DNA of 64,000 nucleotides. It comes from Macrostomum hystrix. Taxonomy: Eukaryota; Platyhelminthes; Macrostomidae. The notes beneath the pieces are model-generated. The model searched no databases. It worked only from the letters and a program-made list of their open reading frames with translations, and had not been told where the DNA came from. The DNA is taken from contig CATNEN010000003.1 of the NCBI GenBank assembly GCA_950097015.1, forward strand, positions 8,723,501-8,787,500, given 5' to 3'. Made by a program: the position numbers and the translations under genes. Positions 43,168 through 53,670 of the stretch are shown piece by piece. Positions within the stretch are counted from its first letter, which is position 1; every line of letters starts with the position of its first letter.

Positions 43168-45277
43168 TCAGTTCAAACAGTCGGCCTCGGGAAACAGTCG
43201 ACAGAAGGCGGGCCCGATTTGATCCAGCGCGTCAGTGGCCAGCATGGCCCTACGATGCGCCGCAAACGCCTGGGCAGCGCAGCGGCGAGTCAGCGCAGCG
43301 GCAGCGTAGGCCGCCAACAGAGCCGGATGACGCAGCAGCGCCGGCTGCGGCGCGGAGTTGGATGCAACGGAGCGCGACTCGGCCGTAGAGAAACACCAAT
43401 GGGAGAATATCAAAGCCAGGCCTGCTAGGATAGCACCCTGACCAGAGCAGTGACGAATGCTGCCCTGAAAGCGTTGAGTTTATTGGACATGTAGTAGGTC
43501 AGGGGTTCGAATCTACACTAGAAAATTTTTTTTCTACAAGACCCGAAACAAGAGGTCTGGAGTTCGAATCTTAGACTATAAAGTCGGTGTCTTTAAAACA
43601 AGACACCTACACTTAGTTATTTTTTAATATATATAAATTCAAGTATGTTTGGCAGTCTACTTCACCTATAAAAATTACTTATATTAATAATTTTTATAAG
43701 TAACTGGCGCATCATTTGGTGACACTGGAACCTGGAGGCAATTCTGCCCATTCCGCTGACTCCTGAGCACACATACTCACGCAGGTGTAAACATTTACCT
43801 TGACTTTTTCATTGTCAGGCAGTGTACACTTTGAAATATAGATGTGGCCTTGCCGGGGAATCGAGCCCGGGACCTTGGGTGCTAGACCAGCGTTATTATG
43901 GCTAATTGCTTTCAAATTGAGTTAGTGAATGAGATCAACTTCTGATCAGCTGACCTGCAGAGCGCATATCTCGGCCTGGCTATCCGATCCGGCGCCAACA
44001 GCCGCAACATCTTCGCGACCCTTCAACAGAATGCAAACGCCACCGAGAGACACAGACAGGCGTCCAGTCATCAGGCGTCTAGCTGGATCCGTCTCTTTCA
44101 AATTTAGCGGCCCTGCTTGATCGGCCGTGACGACTAGGACCGATTCGCATAGGCTGCGGAACTCCGACCAATTCGGCGTTAGAATAACCCGCTGCTGGCC
44201 CCGAATCAGAGCTGGATTGTCGGCGACCGCAGAGAGTGCCGTCTGAACAGTTTACCGAAACAAATGGGATTTAAGTTATACAATCTATTCTCTTCTATCT
44301 AGAGATCTAGAGAAGAAACAATTTCCGCTATTTAGTAAGACACACTTAGCAATCAACTCACCCCGTCAATCACCAAAGGTTTGTTAAGCCTTATAGCGGC
44401 CTGAATTGTCTGCAAAAGTAATTGGAAACTACTAATATAATTTATAAGTTAGTAATAGATTAGACGAAATTGCTGATTTTTCTTAGCAGTGACTTTGAGT
44501 TAGCATTTCCTACTAATAAAGTACAAAACTTTAAATAGTAAAACCTGACTTATTAACTATTTTCGATACATATCGGCAACTATTTTCTAATAAAAATCTG
44601 ATGGCCACCGAAAGAAAGTGAAAGAAGGCCCCAAAACACGTTTCTGCGTTTTTTCTAGGGTAATTTAACTTAGTCTCAGTAAATTTTCGCCATTGGAAAT
44701 CGATAACGCAGTACTATGGTATAGGCGACATTCCTACCGGGTCCATGGACCACCCAGAAGCAGTATTACGCAACTACGTCTAAAACAGCCAAGAACGGGT
44801 GCCGCACACCTTGCTTAAGGTGTTTTATTTTAAGGACACGAGTTCGCTGCATATTTGTTAGATGTGTTTCTAGTTTTTCGATACATATCGGCTTAGTATT
44901 TTCCTCACCGCGGCAGCCAGTTGAATTGCCGGCAAGCTGGCATCGAGTCCTGGACCAACTAGCACAGCCTGACAGCCGGCTAAAATTGGCGACTTTGTCA
45001 GCTGCTCAGCTTCAGCAGTCAGAGCGTCGGCTTCCAGCACCGCGGACGGCTGCGGCCAGAAGCTTCTGACAGCCGAAGCGGCGTCCGAGTCGGCGCACAG
45101 AACCGAGACTCGATCGGCGCCGGCGCGCAGAGCAGCCAAAGCGGCCACATTGGCGGGGCCAGGCTGGCTTGCGGAGCCGCCGACGATGCAGACGGAGCCG
45201 CCTGGCGAAGCCATCGGCGGGATGCACTGGGCGGCGCAGCTGAGCAGCAGATCCGAGGTGAGAAGAGTGCAGGACAT
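43168..45277 (-). CDS. NAXD: NAD(P)H-hydrate dehydratase homologue lacking the catalytic Asp
   Basis: Four phase-0 exons (45277-44909, 44409-44362, 44242-43955, 43464-43168) give about 333 residues (human about 347). The fold is ribokinase-like: GGSVCIVGGSAS with GPAN near the start, AVLVGPGLDAS at about 100-110, PLVIDG, then RVILTPNWSEFRSL, LGGVCILLKG and the last exon GSIRHCSGQGAILAG followed by LTRRCAAQAFAAHRRA and a family-like end. The enzyme normally uses ATP to dehydrate damaged NAD(P)H hydrates. The family signature G-x-G-D, whose Asp is the catalytic base, reads GQGA here, and the TPNH.E motif reads TPNWSE. It may therefore be a pseudoenzyme or a diverged paralogue. The ATG at 45277 gives a short N-terminus without a clear targeting peptide. 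Confidence 0.87.
43707..43895 (-). mobile_element. tRNA-derived SINE (family 1), NAXD last intron
   Basis: Reverse copy with catcatttggtgacactgg, ctgactcctgagcacaca and the head ggggaatcgagcccgggacc; most of the central segment is deleted. Two other tRNA T-arm-like pieces (ggggttcgaatctacac at about 43503 and ggagttcgaatcttagac at about 43558) lie beside it. Sense to the gene. Confidence 0.75.
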
Positions 45278-45549
45278 GATGCCGACCTGGCTGTTGTAGC
45301 TGAGAGCTTAGTTTGAGTCGACAATGCAGCCTGCTATGACGGCAGTCTGCGACTGACTGTTCTCGATGGCTTATGAAAGGCTGCAAATAATTTTTATAAT
45401 TAAGTACATTGTACATCAGCAACAAAGATTTTTCGATTAATATCGGCTGCTTAATACCTTTATATCGGAGGTAAAAAATCGGAGTTCAAGGTAGTTGAAC
45501 ATTTTTTTTTACTTTTTTGAATTAAATGTTTTTTTCGATACATATCGGC
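44571..45549. repeat. Dispersed 17-mer TTTCGATACATATCGGC near NAXD exon 1
   Basis: Exact copies at 44571-44587, 44876-44892 and 45533-45549; a variant (tttcgattaatatcggc) is at 45431-45447. The core CGATA-ca-TATCG is a perfect inverted repeat. The copies flank the first NAXD exon on both sides at irregular spacing. Confidence 0.75.
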
Positions 45550-46452
45550 TATGAATAAAGGATATGAAATTAGTAAAAACATATATCGCAACGAAAGCTG
45601 CAATTTTTCAAAACATATCGGAGATAAGTATTTTTTCTTACTTAAAATCTACTAATGGATTTCGAATTTTAGTGCTGGACAATTTTCTTTTTCGATTTAC
45701 ATAGATATATGTGTTTTTCTAAACATATAGGTATAAGTATGCATATATATAGAAAGCTAAAGTTCTTTTTAATTCAAAATAAAAAACTCAAATTGGGTAG
45801 AGGTTACTATAAAAATACTGTGATTGTATATATTTAAGCTGTGGTTCCAAAAGTCACAATGGTCGATAGAATAACAGAAAAAACTCACCTCAAAAAATCA
45901 GCAAGCGCAGGTACTACTGTAATTTAATATTGGATAAAAAAACTTCAGCAAATCAAACTCTAGAAATACGAAATTTAATGCAGTAGTAGTATGATGCTGA
46001 TTGGTTAGAAATCGATCAACCAATCAGAATCAAACTGCAGCATATTTGTGATTTTCTTCTAGTACATCCAACAGAATGAGGCAGAGGCGGAGAATATTCG
46101 ATCGGAATAATTTCCAGGCAGGCACAAAGAAGTGCCACTCCATAGACTAATGACGTTGGTCGTCCAGAATAATTCGATTTCTGAATTTGCGCCGCACCTT
46201 ATCTTGCCGGAAAAGAGAGAGAGAGGGGGGAGACAGAGCTACAAAGAGGAACACAGGGACTGACAGAGGCGTGCATAAGTGCCAGCGTCCTAAAAAAAGC
46301 TGAATTCTCTCACGTAGTCTAACGCTAGACGTGATGTCTTGCTTTGACAAAAATGTCACTAGTATAATCCGCGTCAAAGTAGAAAAGAATGCGTAAAGAG
46401 ACAGTCCATCAATTTTGTTAATTCAATCAGTGATTTTTGTATCTTTGATTTA
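45278..46452. other. Upstream flank of NAXD
   Basis: AT-rich 5' flank of NAXD and 3' flank of the DUF1308 gene. Apart from the CGATA/TATCG motif copies and a gaga-like run at about 46210, nothing is recognised. Confidence 0.5.
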
Positions 46453-49400
46453 TTAGACACTAGCAGCGTCCAGACTATCAGCTTTAGCCTCTTTAGCCTC
46501 AGTTAATGGCCGACAGCCGTGCAGATGAAAGCAAAAGTGTAGGCCCTGTTTGCTGGCGGCGCGAATAAATTTTGCATTGCTAGTCACTGTAACTGCGTTC
46601 ATACTGGCTCCAGTACCAAATATGGCCAAGTGTCTGGCCTGTACAGATCGGGATAAGCGAAGACGCTGCGCCAAATCGGCTGGGCATTGGTCCGGTACCT
46701 GCAGGTTGAGCATTGGGAAATCTGAGACTATGGGAAATATTGGGGATAAATGTGAGATTTGGGAAATTTTGTGGAAAAATCTGGGACTAAGGGAAATTTT
46801 GTGGACAAACCTGGGACAATGGGAAATATTGTGGATAAATCTGAGATTTGAAAAAATGGAGGATAAATCTGGGGATTTGGGAAATTTTGAGGATAAATCT
46901 GGGGATTTGCGAAATGTAGAGGATAAATCTGGGGATTAGGATATTTCTAGAATAAATCTGGGGATTTGCGAAATGTGGATGATAAAACTAGTTCAGCGAA
47001 ATTTCGAGGATATATCTGAGGATTTAGGGAATGGGGAGGCTAAAGCTGGGGATTTGGGAAATGTGGAGGATAAATCTGGGGATTTGGGAAATGGGGAGGA
47101 TAAATCTGGGGATTTGGGAAATGGGGAGGATAAATCAGGGGATTTGGGAAATGGGGAGGATAAATCAGGGGATTTGGGAAATTCCAAGGATAATTCTGGG
47201 GATTAGGGAAATTTCATGGATAAATCTGGGGATTTGAGAAATTTTGTGGATAAATCTGAGATTTGGGAAATGTGGAGGATTAATCTGGGGATTTGGGAAA
47301 TGTGGAGGATAAATCTGGGGATTTGCGAAATGTAAAGGATAAATCTGGGGATTAGGGAAATTTCAAGGATAATATATATGGGGATTTGGGAGATGTGGAT
47401 GATAAATCTGGGGATTCGGGAAATGTAGAGGATAAATCTGGGGATTCGGGTAATGTGGAGGATAAATCTGGGGATTTTGGAAATGTCAAGGATAAATATG
47501 AGGATTTGGGAAAAGATGGAGGATAAACCTTGGCATTTGGGAAATGTATTGGATGAACCTGAGGATTTGGGAAATTTTCGGTATAAATTTGATGTCATGG
47601 ATAGAACTGGTAATTTTTTGGAAACTTCGTGTAAAATCCTGGGATTCGGCAGATTAAATTTTCATATTTAAAGGTAGACAAAAGCTACTCACCTGTTCCA
47701 CCCTACTAAGCCATTTCTCCGCTCTTCTCCGCTCAGCGGGTCCAGCGACTGTGTCCAATATGGAACGAAATTCTGACACCGCTGTCTGACAAACCACCAG
47801 ACGTCGCCCCGGAGCAGACAGGAAGGCTTTCAAAGCTGGCAGACAAGGTTGTCGACGTTCTAGTTCTGCCGTGAGAGCCAAGGGCCGCTGGGTGAATAAT
47901 TTATGGCAGCCGCGACCACGGCAAAGATTGCTAGATAAAGCTACCAGACATGTGACATCCAGATTGGCTATTGATTCCGACGATGCCAACGTCAAACCGG
48001 ACGATTGGACAGTCGGAGAGTTGGCTATGGTGAGCTGGATGAGGTGTGGGATATGGGATCTATGTTGCTGATACTGATTCTAGCGGTGTAAGGACAAACT
48101 GGAGGAACTGAATTATAAACTAACTGGCTAAGGTGACAAAGTGACAGACTAACGTTACAGACTTACAGACTAATTTTACAGACTAAGAGTCTAATGTTAG
48201 ACTAAGAGTCCAATGTTACAGACTGCACATAAGCTCGTAAGAGTAAATACCGTTAAGACTAAAATACTAACAGTCTTACAGACATAGTTGATACAGGCTA
48301 CTAAAAGTCCAATTAACTTTACTCAACTTTACCTCATCTAATCGACCAGCAGCCGATTTCAATTTCGCAACCTCATCGCCCAGGCTGTCTCTATCCTTAT
48401 CCTTATCTACATCGTCATCTTCAGAATCAAATAGTTCTTCGTCGTCCGCATCAACTAATTGTCCGGTGACTTCGGACACGCCGACAGCCAGCAGTCTGTC
48501 TCGCAGTCTGGATGTCACACCGTTGGCGCAGTGAATCCTAACACGAATTGAGCCTGGCGCAGCACCCGCCACATTAGCTGCTAGCAAGAGCAGGCGAGCT
48601 TGCTGCAGCAGGCCTCCACCAGAGCCATAGCCAGACTGGCCAGAGCAGATCTGGCTAAGTCCGAGCGGATTTCTGGCGACACATTTCAGCCAAAGCGAAC
48701 CGCCGTTGCAGACTAAATCAACTTCCACCTTAGCAACTTTAGTTGGCAAAGCTTCCAAAGCCTGTTGAAAATAGGGCATTGTGAGAACAGCCTGTTATCA
48801 AGTAGATTACAATGAAAGAATAACCAATCAATATATTATTATGAATGGATTACATCTGATTCCCTGGGCTGATTCTAAAGCAAATACAAGTATTATCAAA
48901 TATTTAAAAATAATATTGAGTGCATTCTACTGTAAGTAGCTTGAGAAGATTTTCGGCGGATACCAATGCAATTAATTTATTTCGACGAAATTTTAATCGA
49001 TTATTGGTCGGATTCTTAAGCAAGTATAAAGACGATATTTCAAACTATTCCTGATTCTTAGGCAAGTATTTCGACGACATTTCAAACGACTTTTTATGAT
49101 TGAATTTTCGACAAGATTTCAGATTATTCCTGGCTGGATTCTAATTTTAAAGGCAAGTATTTTGACGAGATTTCAAACGATTCCTGGTCGGATTCTATTG
49201 CAAGTATTTCGACGAGATTTCAAACGATTCCTGGTCAGATTCTATTGCAAGTATTTCGACGAGATTTCAAACGATTCCTGGTCAGATTCTATTGCAAGTA
49301 TTTTGACGAGATTTCAAACGATTCCTGGTCAGATTCTATTGCAAGTATTTCGACGAGATTTCAAACGATTCCTGGTCGGATTCTATTGCAAGTATTTTGA

Positions 49401-49980
49401 CGAGATTTCAAACGATTCCTGGTCAGATTCTATTGCAAGTATTTCGACGAGATTTCAAACGATTCCTGGGCGGATTCTAGGGCAAGTATTTCAATTCGAC
49501 GAAATTTCAGTCGATTTCAATTAAAACAAAAAAAATCACCTTAACGCATTCATCTGAAATAGCTACAGTAGACTTGTCAGAACGTCTTGGTCGAATAGCA
49601 AACTTCTCAAGGACAGCGCAACAGTCTTGACCACTTTCAGCCGATGCGCTTGTCAACTTATCAAGCTCTGTTGCTACGGCGCATAGTTGGCCAGCATTAC
49701 TGCTTCTCAATTGTTCAACGCGTCTATCTAAATCTTGCACATTATTGGTGTCTAGTAGGCTTTGAACAAATCTACGCTCGGTTTGACAGCGCCGATTCAA
49801 TCTATCCAATCCGGGAACCGAGTTTAGCAGACGATTGCAAACTGCGTCGACAACTGATAGTTGGTTTAGCACACGATTAGCTAGCTCAGAATCGGCTAGG
49901 GAAGCCGTTGATTGCAAGCTGGGATCAGCCAGTTGGAGCACTGCCACCGACTCTGGAGAAGCCGGTCTAGTTCTTTGAGA
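46453..49980 (-). CDS. C7orf25/DUF1308 family protein (first exon missing)
   Basis: Four exons (49980-49540, 48761-48333, 48034-47693, 46698-46453), all phase 0, encode about 485 residues. The C-terminal DUF1308 region is well conserved: NLDVTCLVALSSNLC, LFTQRPLALTAELERRQPCL, SEFRSILDTVAGPAERRRA, then across the last junction VPDQCP, LAIFGTGASMNAVTVTSNA and RPLTEAKEA. Exon 2 has VEVDLVCNGGSLWLKCVARN, SGYGSGG and an acidic linker. Human C7orf25 is about 420 residues. The function is not established; the domain is thought to resemble PIN-type nucleases. The first resolved exon follows tttttttcag and lacks an ATG, so an initiating exon is missing. Introns 1 and 3 are occupied by separate minisatellites. 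Confidence 0.85.
46730..47600. repeat. 30-bp minisatellite in the last DUF1308-gene intron
   Basis: About 29 units of roughly 30 bp (gggaaatgtggaggataaat plus ctggggattt). Many are open in several frames on both strands. It fills the intron between 46699 and 47692 almost entirely. Confidence 0.93.
49020..49505. repeat. 47-bp minisatellite in the first DUF1308-gene intron
   Basis: About nine units of 47 bp (caagtatttcgacgagattt, caaacgattcctggtcagat, tctattg). Divergent units at the left, near-identical at the centre. Confidence 0.93.
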
Positions 49981-50074
49981 CTGAAAAAAAGTTAATTCTT
50001 CTTTTAGGCCTTGTGTTCTTTAAATAACAAAATAATCACTGATACAGCACACTAAAATTACTAATCTTGCAGTC

Positions 50075-50290
50075 ATTGGGCACTCTTAATCACCTGATTT
50101 ACACTGATTGGGCAATCTAAATCACCTGATCTACACTGATTGGGCACTCTAAATCACCTGATCTACACTGATTGGGCAATCTAAATCACCTGATCTACAC
50201 TGATTGGGCACTCTAAATCACCTGATCTACACTGATTGGGCACTGTAAATCACCTGATCTACACTGATTGGGCACTCTAAATCACTTTAA
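50075..50290. repeat. 32-bp minisatellite
   Basis: About seven units of ggcactctaaatcacctgat plus ctacactgattg (32 bp), just upstream of the first resolved exon of the DUF1308 gene. Confidence 0.93.
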
Positions 50291-50666
50291 ATTACATGAT
50301 CCAAAGCTTTGGCAAAAAAACATAAAATAAAATAACAACGTAAGTGGCTGTTAATGCAAAACAGTTTCAATGACAGACTACAGAATGAAAATATGATATA
50401 AGTTCAGTAATCAGTAAAATGCTTCACAAAGTTGGTTGACATACTTGCGTTATACATAAAACAGCCAAAGGCATGAATCGCTGACAATACAAAATCACGG
50501 CGATATTTTCTTAATCTAAACAGCAAAACTTTCAATACTGCATGCCTAATGCTTAGCGACTGTATATGCACATAACATTGAACGGTGACTTACAAAATGC
50601 AATCTCTACATTTAAAGTGGAAACGTTGTTGACATTTTTTAGGATCTAAGCTTTACACCTTCCGAA
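50291..50666. other. AT-rich spacer between the DUF1308 and poly(A) polymerase genes
   Basis: No gene or repeat is recognised. The missing first exon of the DUF1308 gene may lie here, but no candidate ATG with a donor site stands out. Confidence 0.45.
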
Positions 50667-50925
50667 AGTCAGAGAATGTTTTTTAATGTGCTAGATTTAG
50701 AATTCCAAATTATTCAAGTACCTAGCAACCACTTGGTAACTAACGTCAACAAATCACTGCAACCTGAAAACCAAGGATATAAAAATAAAATAGGCTCGTT
50801 TGATAACTCTACACCAACCAGGCAGAGAATGATTTTTAAAGTGCTAGATTTAGAAATCCCAATAATTTCAGGACCTAGCAATCATGCGGTAACTAGTGTC
50901 AACAACTCGCTGCAACCTGTCGCTC
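50667..50925. repeat. Two ~105-bp direct repeats, period 153 bp
   Basis: Copies at about 50667-50772 and 50820-50925 share gcagagaatg/gtcagagaatg, gtgctagatttagaa, acctagcaa, ggtaacta and actgcaacctg-type words (about 80 % alike). The second includes the last codons and stop of the poly(A) polymerase gene. Confidence 0.75.
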
Positions 50926-53670
50926 TCCTCATCGCCTAGGCTAGTCTCGGGAAAGTCGAACAGGCTAACTAGGCCCCAGCAATCCGAGGCGCGATCCTGA
51001 TGCGTCTCTAACAGGTTCAACACCTGTGAGAACACTTCGCAATGCCGTTTCCAATCTTCGGCTCGAATATTTCTAGTAATGTTGATTGGCACTTCGGCGC
51101 TAGGATTTAGCACAACAAGAGAATCTGATCGCATCTGCTTTGGTAATTGATCGCGAGACAGTTCCACAAAGTTTAACAAATCGATACCCTTATCGGCGAA
51201 GTCGTAGGTGATTAAAAATCTTAGAAATTGTTTCAGCAGCGTCTCCAAATTTCTGGCATTTCTTGTGAAAGCATCACGCATCGAACGGCTCTCAGACGTC
51301 GGCAGATTAGCAAACAGGTGCACCTTGGACGGGTCAGAGATGTGCTGCAGCAGGCGAGACAGAGGCGGCACATAGCCGCAACCCTGATGGCGAAATGGGC
51401 GGCATTTTTCAGTTGAAATTGTGAGATAACTACAAGCGAAATAATAGTACCAGGTGTGATAACTACAAGCCAAATAATAGTACCAGGTGTGATAACTACA
51501 AGCCAAATAATAGTACCAGGTGTGATAACTACAAGCCAAATTATAGTACCAGGTGTGATAACTACAAGCCAAATAATAGTACCAGGTGTGATAACTACAA
51601 GCCAAATAATAGTACCAGGTGTACTATTAAAGACAAGCAAAATGATAAACGAGCAGTATAATATAATCCGCATAATTTATCCTCACCTGTAAGAAGAAGA
51701 TTAGCAGAGCGGTGAGCTTAAAGGTAGTGAGCTGTCCACTGTAATCGTCGGCTTCAATCATTCGCAATTTAGATTCCTTGCAGATGCCCTTAATAACAAT
51801 GAGCAAGGGAGCGAATGGCGGGCAAGACTCGCTTAATCCGCTTATCAGATAATTCAATCGATGATTATAGCGATTGCTGAGCGAAATATCAAAATGAAAG
51901 CCGAGGAAATCATGCCTAGCCCGAATAACTGGCACCAGAGCGCCGGTGTGGCACTGCAGATCGGATACACCAGGATCTATATCCCTTAGTAACAGGCCAA
52001 GGTGAGCTAGAAACACTCGATTCGGAAAGCTGGGCTCTGAGAAGCCGGCCGGAAAACTTTTGCGCAGCGAGACAATATTCAATGGCACAATAGCTTCTAG
52101 ACATTCGCGCAGGCGTTCGGGCACTGGCGCGGAGCTGGGATAGAAATCACTGCGTGTTAGATGAGTGCAGCAATTATCGTAGAACCATAGGTTCATGTCG
52201 CAGTCGGATTTGTCAAAACTGGTACCGGTACGCAATGAGCCGATGATTTTTAAAGCAACGCCGGCAGAAATCGATTGGATTAGAGAATTGATGCCAGTGG
52301 CTAAGACTGTGCGCAGTATTATATGCGGCTTATCTAATATGCGCCTGTTGTAATAGGTTAACATCTGGCTGGATAGAGACTTCTCGGCTAATAGTTCAAT
52401 TCGAAATGCTGGCCAATTGAAGTCTGGCACAATGTCTAGTTTTAATTCTCGACGCAATCGCATGATAGTATCGACGCTGTTGGCATTTGGTGCTACAATG
52501 ATTGGTTGGGTGTGATTTTTCATGGTAATTTCTCGTGTTCGTGAGTTCGAATCTCAGCTCAAGGGAGAAATTTTTATTAGTGAGTTACAATAATTTATTA
52601 CACCTGCCCGATTGGGTCAAATGTGCAGCCGACAGGACAGCAGCAGTTCATGGACTGGGGGGACGCCACACCCACCCTCAATTACCCCAGCTAATTCAGA
52701 GTAACACTTTAACAGCTGGGTGAACTGAAGGAAAGTAAAGTGTCTTGCTAAAGGATACAATTTGTTCTGGCGGAGTCGGGAATCGAACTCCCGACCTTCA
52801 AGTCGTGAGTCCATACGCCCTAAACTTAATTCCGTTGTGCTCCAGTTTACTTATTTGTAAAATCAATAGCTAGTCACCCCCCCGAGGGGGTGAGTGTCGG
52901 AGCGGTCTAATTCGTTTGCCTCTCGCACCAAGGTCCCTGAGCTCGATTCCGCGGCGAGACCATGCATTTATCTGAGGCACAGACGCTGAGAGAAGGTCTG
53001 GAGGCTTGTCATGCCATTGAGGCCCTTGAGGGCCAACCTCCAGTGCACAGTGAAATTGTACACTGCCTTGACGATGAGAAAGTCATGGCAGATGTACACA
53101 CCTGTGTGAGCGTGTGCCTGCGCACATAATGTGTGCGTGTGTGCTCAGGATTCAGCGGAAGGGGCAGAATTGCCTCCTCGCTGGCTGCAGGTCTATTGTC
53201 ACTAAATGGTGTGTATTGCCTCGCAGCCCTCCCGCAATATTATTAATATTACCACAGTCCACGGACTGAACAGCTGCACACCATGTACATATTATTACAT
53301 GTACATATTATTATTATATGATTACTAAAAGTAAATCAAAGCTGCATTGATATTACCAGCACAAAGCTGCAAATAGCCAAATTTGTCTTTCTTAAATAAA
53401 TATCGACTTACCATCAATATCGCCAGATAAATCTACATTCGACAGCACAGGATAATGGCCAAATGGTTGACGCACTTGAAGAAACTTCAACGCATTTCTC
53501 ATGCTACTATCTTTGCCAAACTCTACTAGCAGTGCTCGCTCGCGCAACAGATAGGTGCAACTCTTCGCTTCTCGCAATTTGCCCAGCTTAGCGACTAAAG
53601 GTGACACGCTGCTAGGTGGCACACGGATAGCCAAGCAGCGATTGGCTGAATCGACTATTTTACGACTCAT
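50868..53670 (-). CDS. MTPAP: Non-canonical (mitochondrial-type) poly(A) polymerase
   Basis: Three exons (53670-53412, 52552-51687, 51383-50868) join in phases 1 and 0 to about 546 residues. Exon 1 gives a small RRM-like segment (NRCLAIRVPPSS, then ALLVEFG), as at the N-terminus of mitochondrial poly(A) polymerase. Exon 2 carries the nucleotidyltransferase core: LKIIGSLRTGTSF near residue 190, two catalytic Asp in KSDCDMN (about 202-205), the third in FHFDISLSN (about 308). Exon 3 is the PAP-associated end: LLKQFLRFLITYDF, LVVLNPSAEVPINITRNI and WGLVSLF. The family adds A tails to mitochondrial mRNAs. TUT1-type uridylyltransferase is the main alternative. The exon-2 acceptor (gag/AT) lies in a tRNA-like stretch and is the weakest junction. 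Introns hold two SINEs and a 33-bp array. Confidence 0.82.
51415..51625. repeat. 33-bp minisatellite in poly(A) polymerase intron 2
   Basis: About six units of gtgataactacaagccaaat plus aatagtaccaggt (33 bp), stop-free in several frames on both strands; on the gene strand they read as an 11-residue unit containing SYHTWYY that runs into exon 3. Confidence 0.93.
52597..52832 (-). mobile_element. tRNA-derived SINE (family 2), poly(A) polymerase intron 1
   Basis: Contains cacctgcccgattgggtcaa, cacacccaccctcaattacc, acagctgggtgaactgaa, gtgtcttgctaaagga and a tRNA-like head (gggaatcgaactcccgacct). Same family as 33218-33505. Confidence 0.85.
52883..53245 (+). mobile_element. Full-length tRNA-derived SINE (family 1)
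   Basis: The best-preserved copy: gagtgtcggagcggtctaat (A-box like that of a Leu/Ser tRNA), gagctcgattccgcggcg (B-box), the whole body, and tail cagccctcccgcaatatt. Antisense within poly(A) polymerase intron 1, next to the family 2 copy. A class II tRNA origin is inferred from the A-box only. Confidence 0.9.

Noticed and set aside
43490-43580. Two tRNA genes (ggttcgaatc loops)
   Set aside because: Only 3' half-like pieces are present; no A-box or acceptor stem is found.
45012-45425. 137-codon minus-strand frame overlapping NAXD exon 1
   Set aside because: The other frame matches NAXD (CIVGGS, LVGPGL); this one is Arg/Ser-rich and has no homology.
51627-51686. Extension of poly(A) polymerase exon 2 past its donor
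   Set aside because: A good gtgagg donor is present, the family match stops there, and the extension hits a stop within 20 codons.
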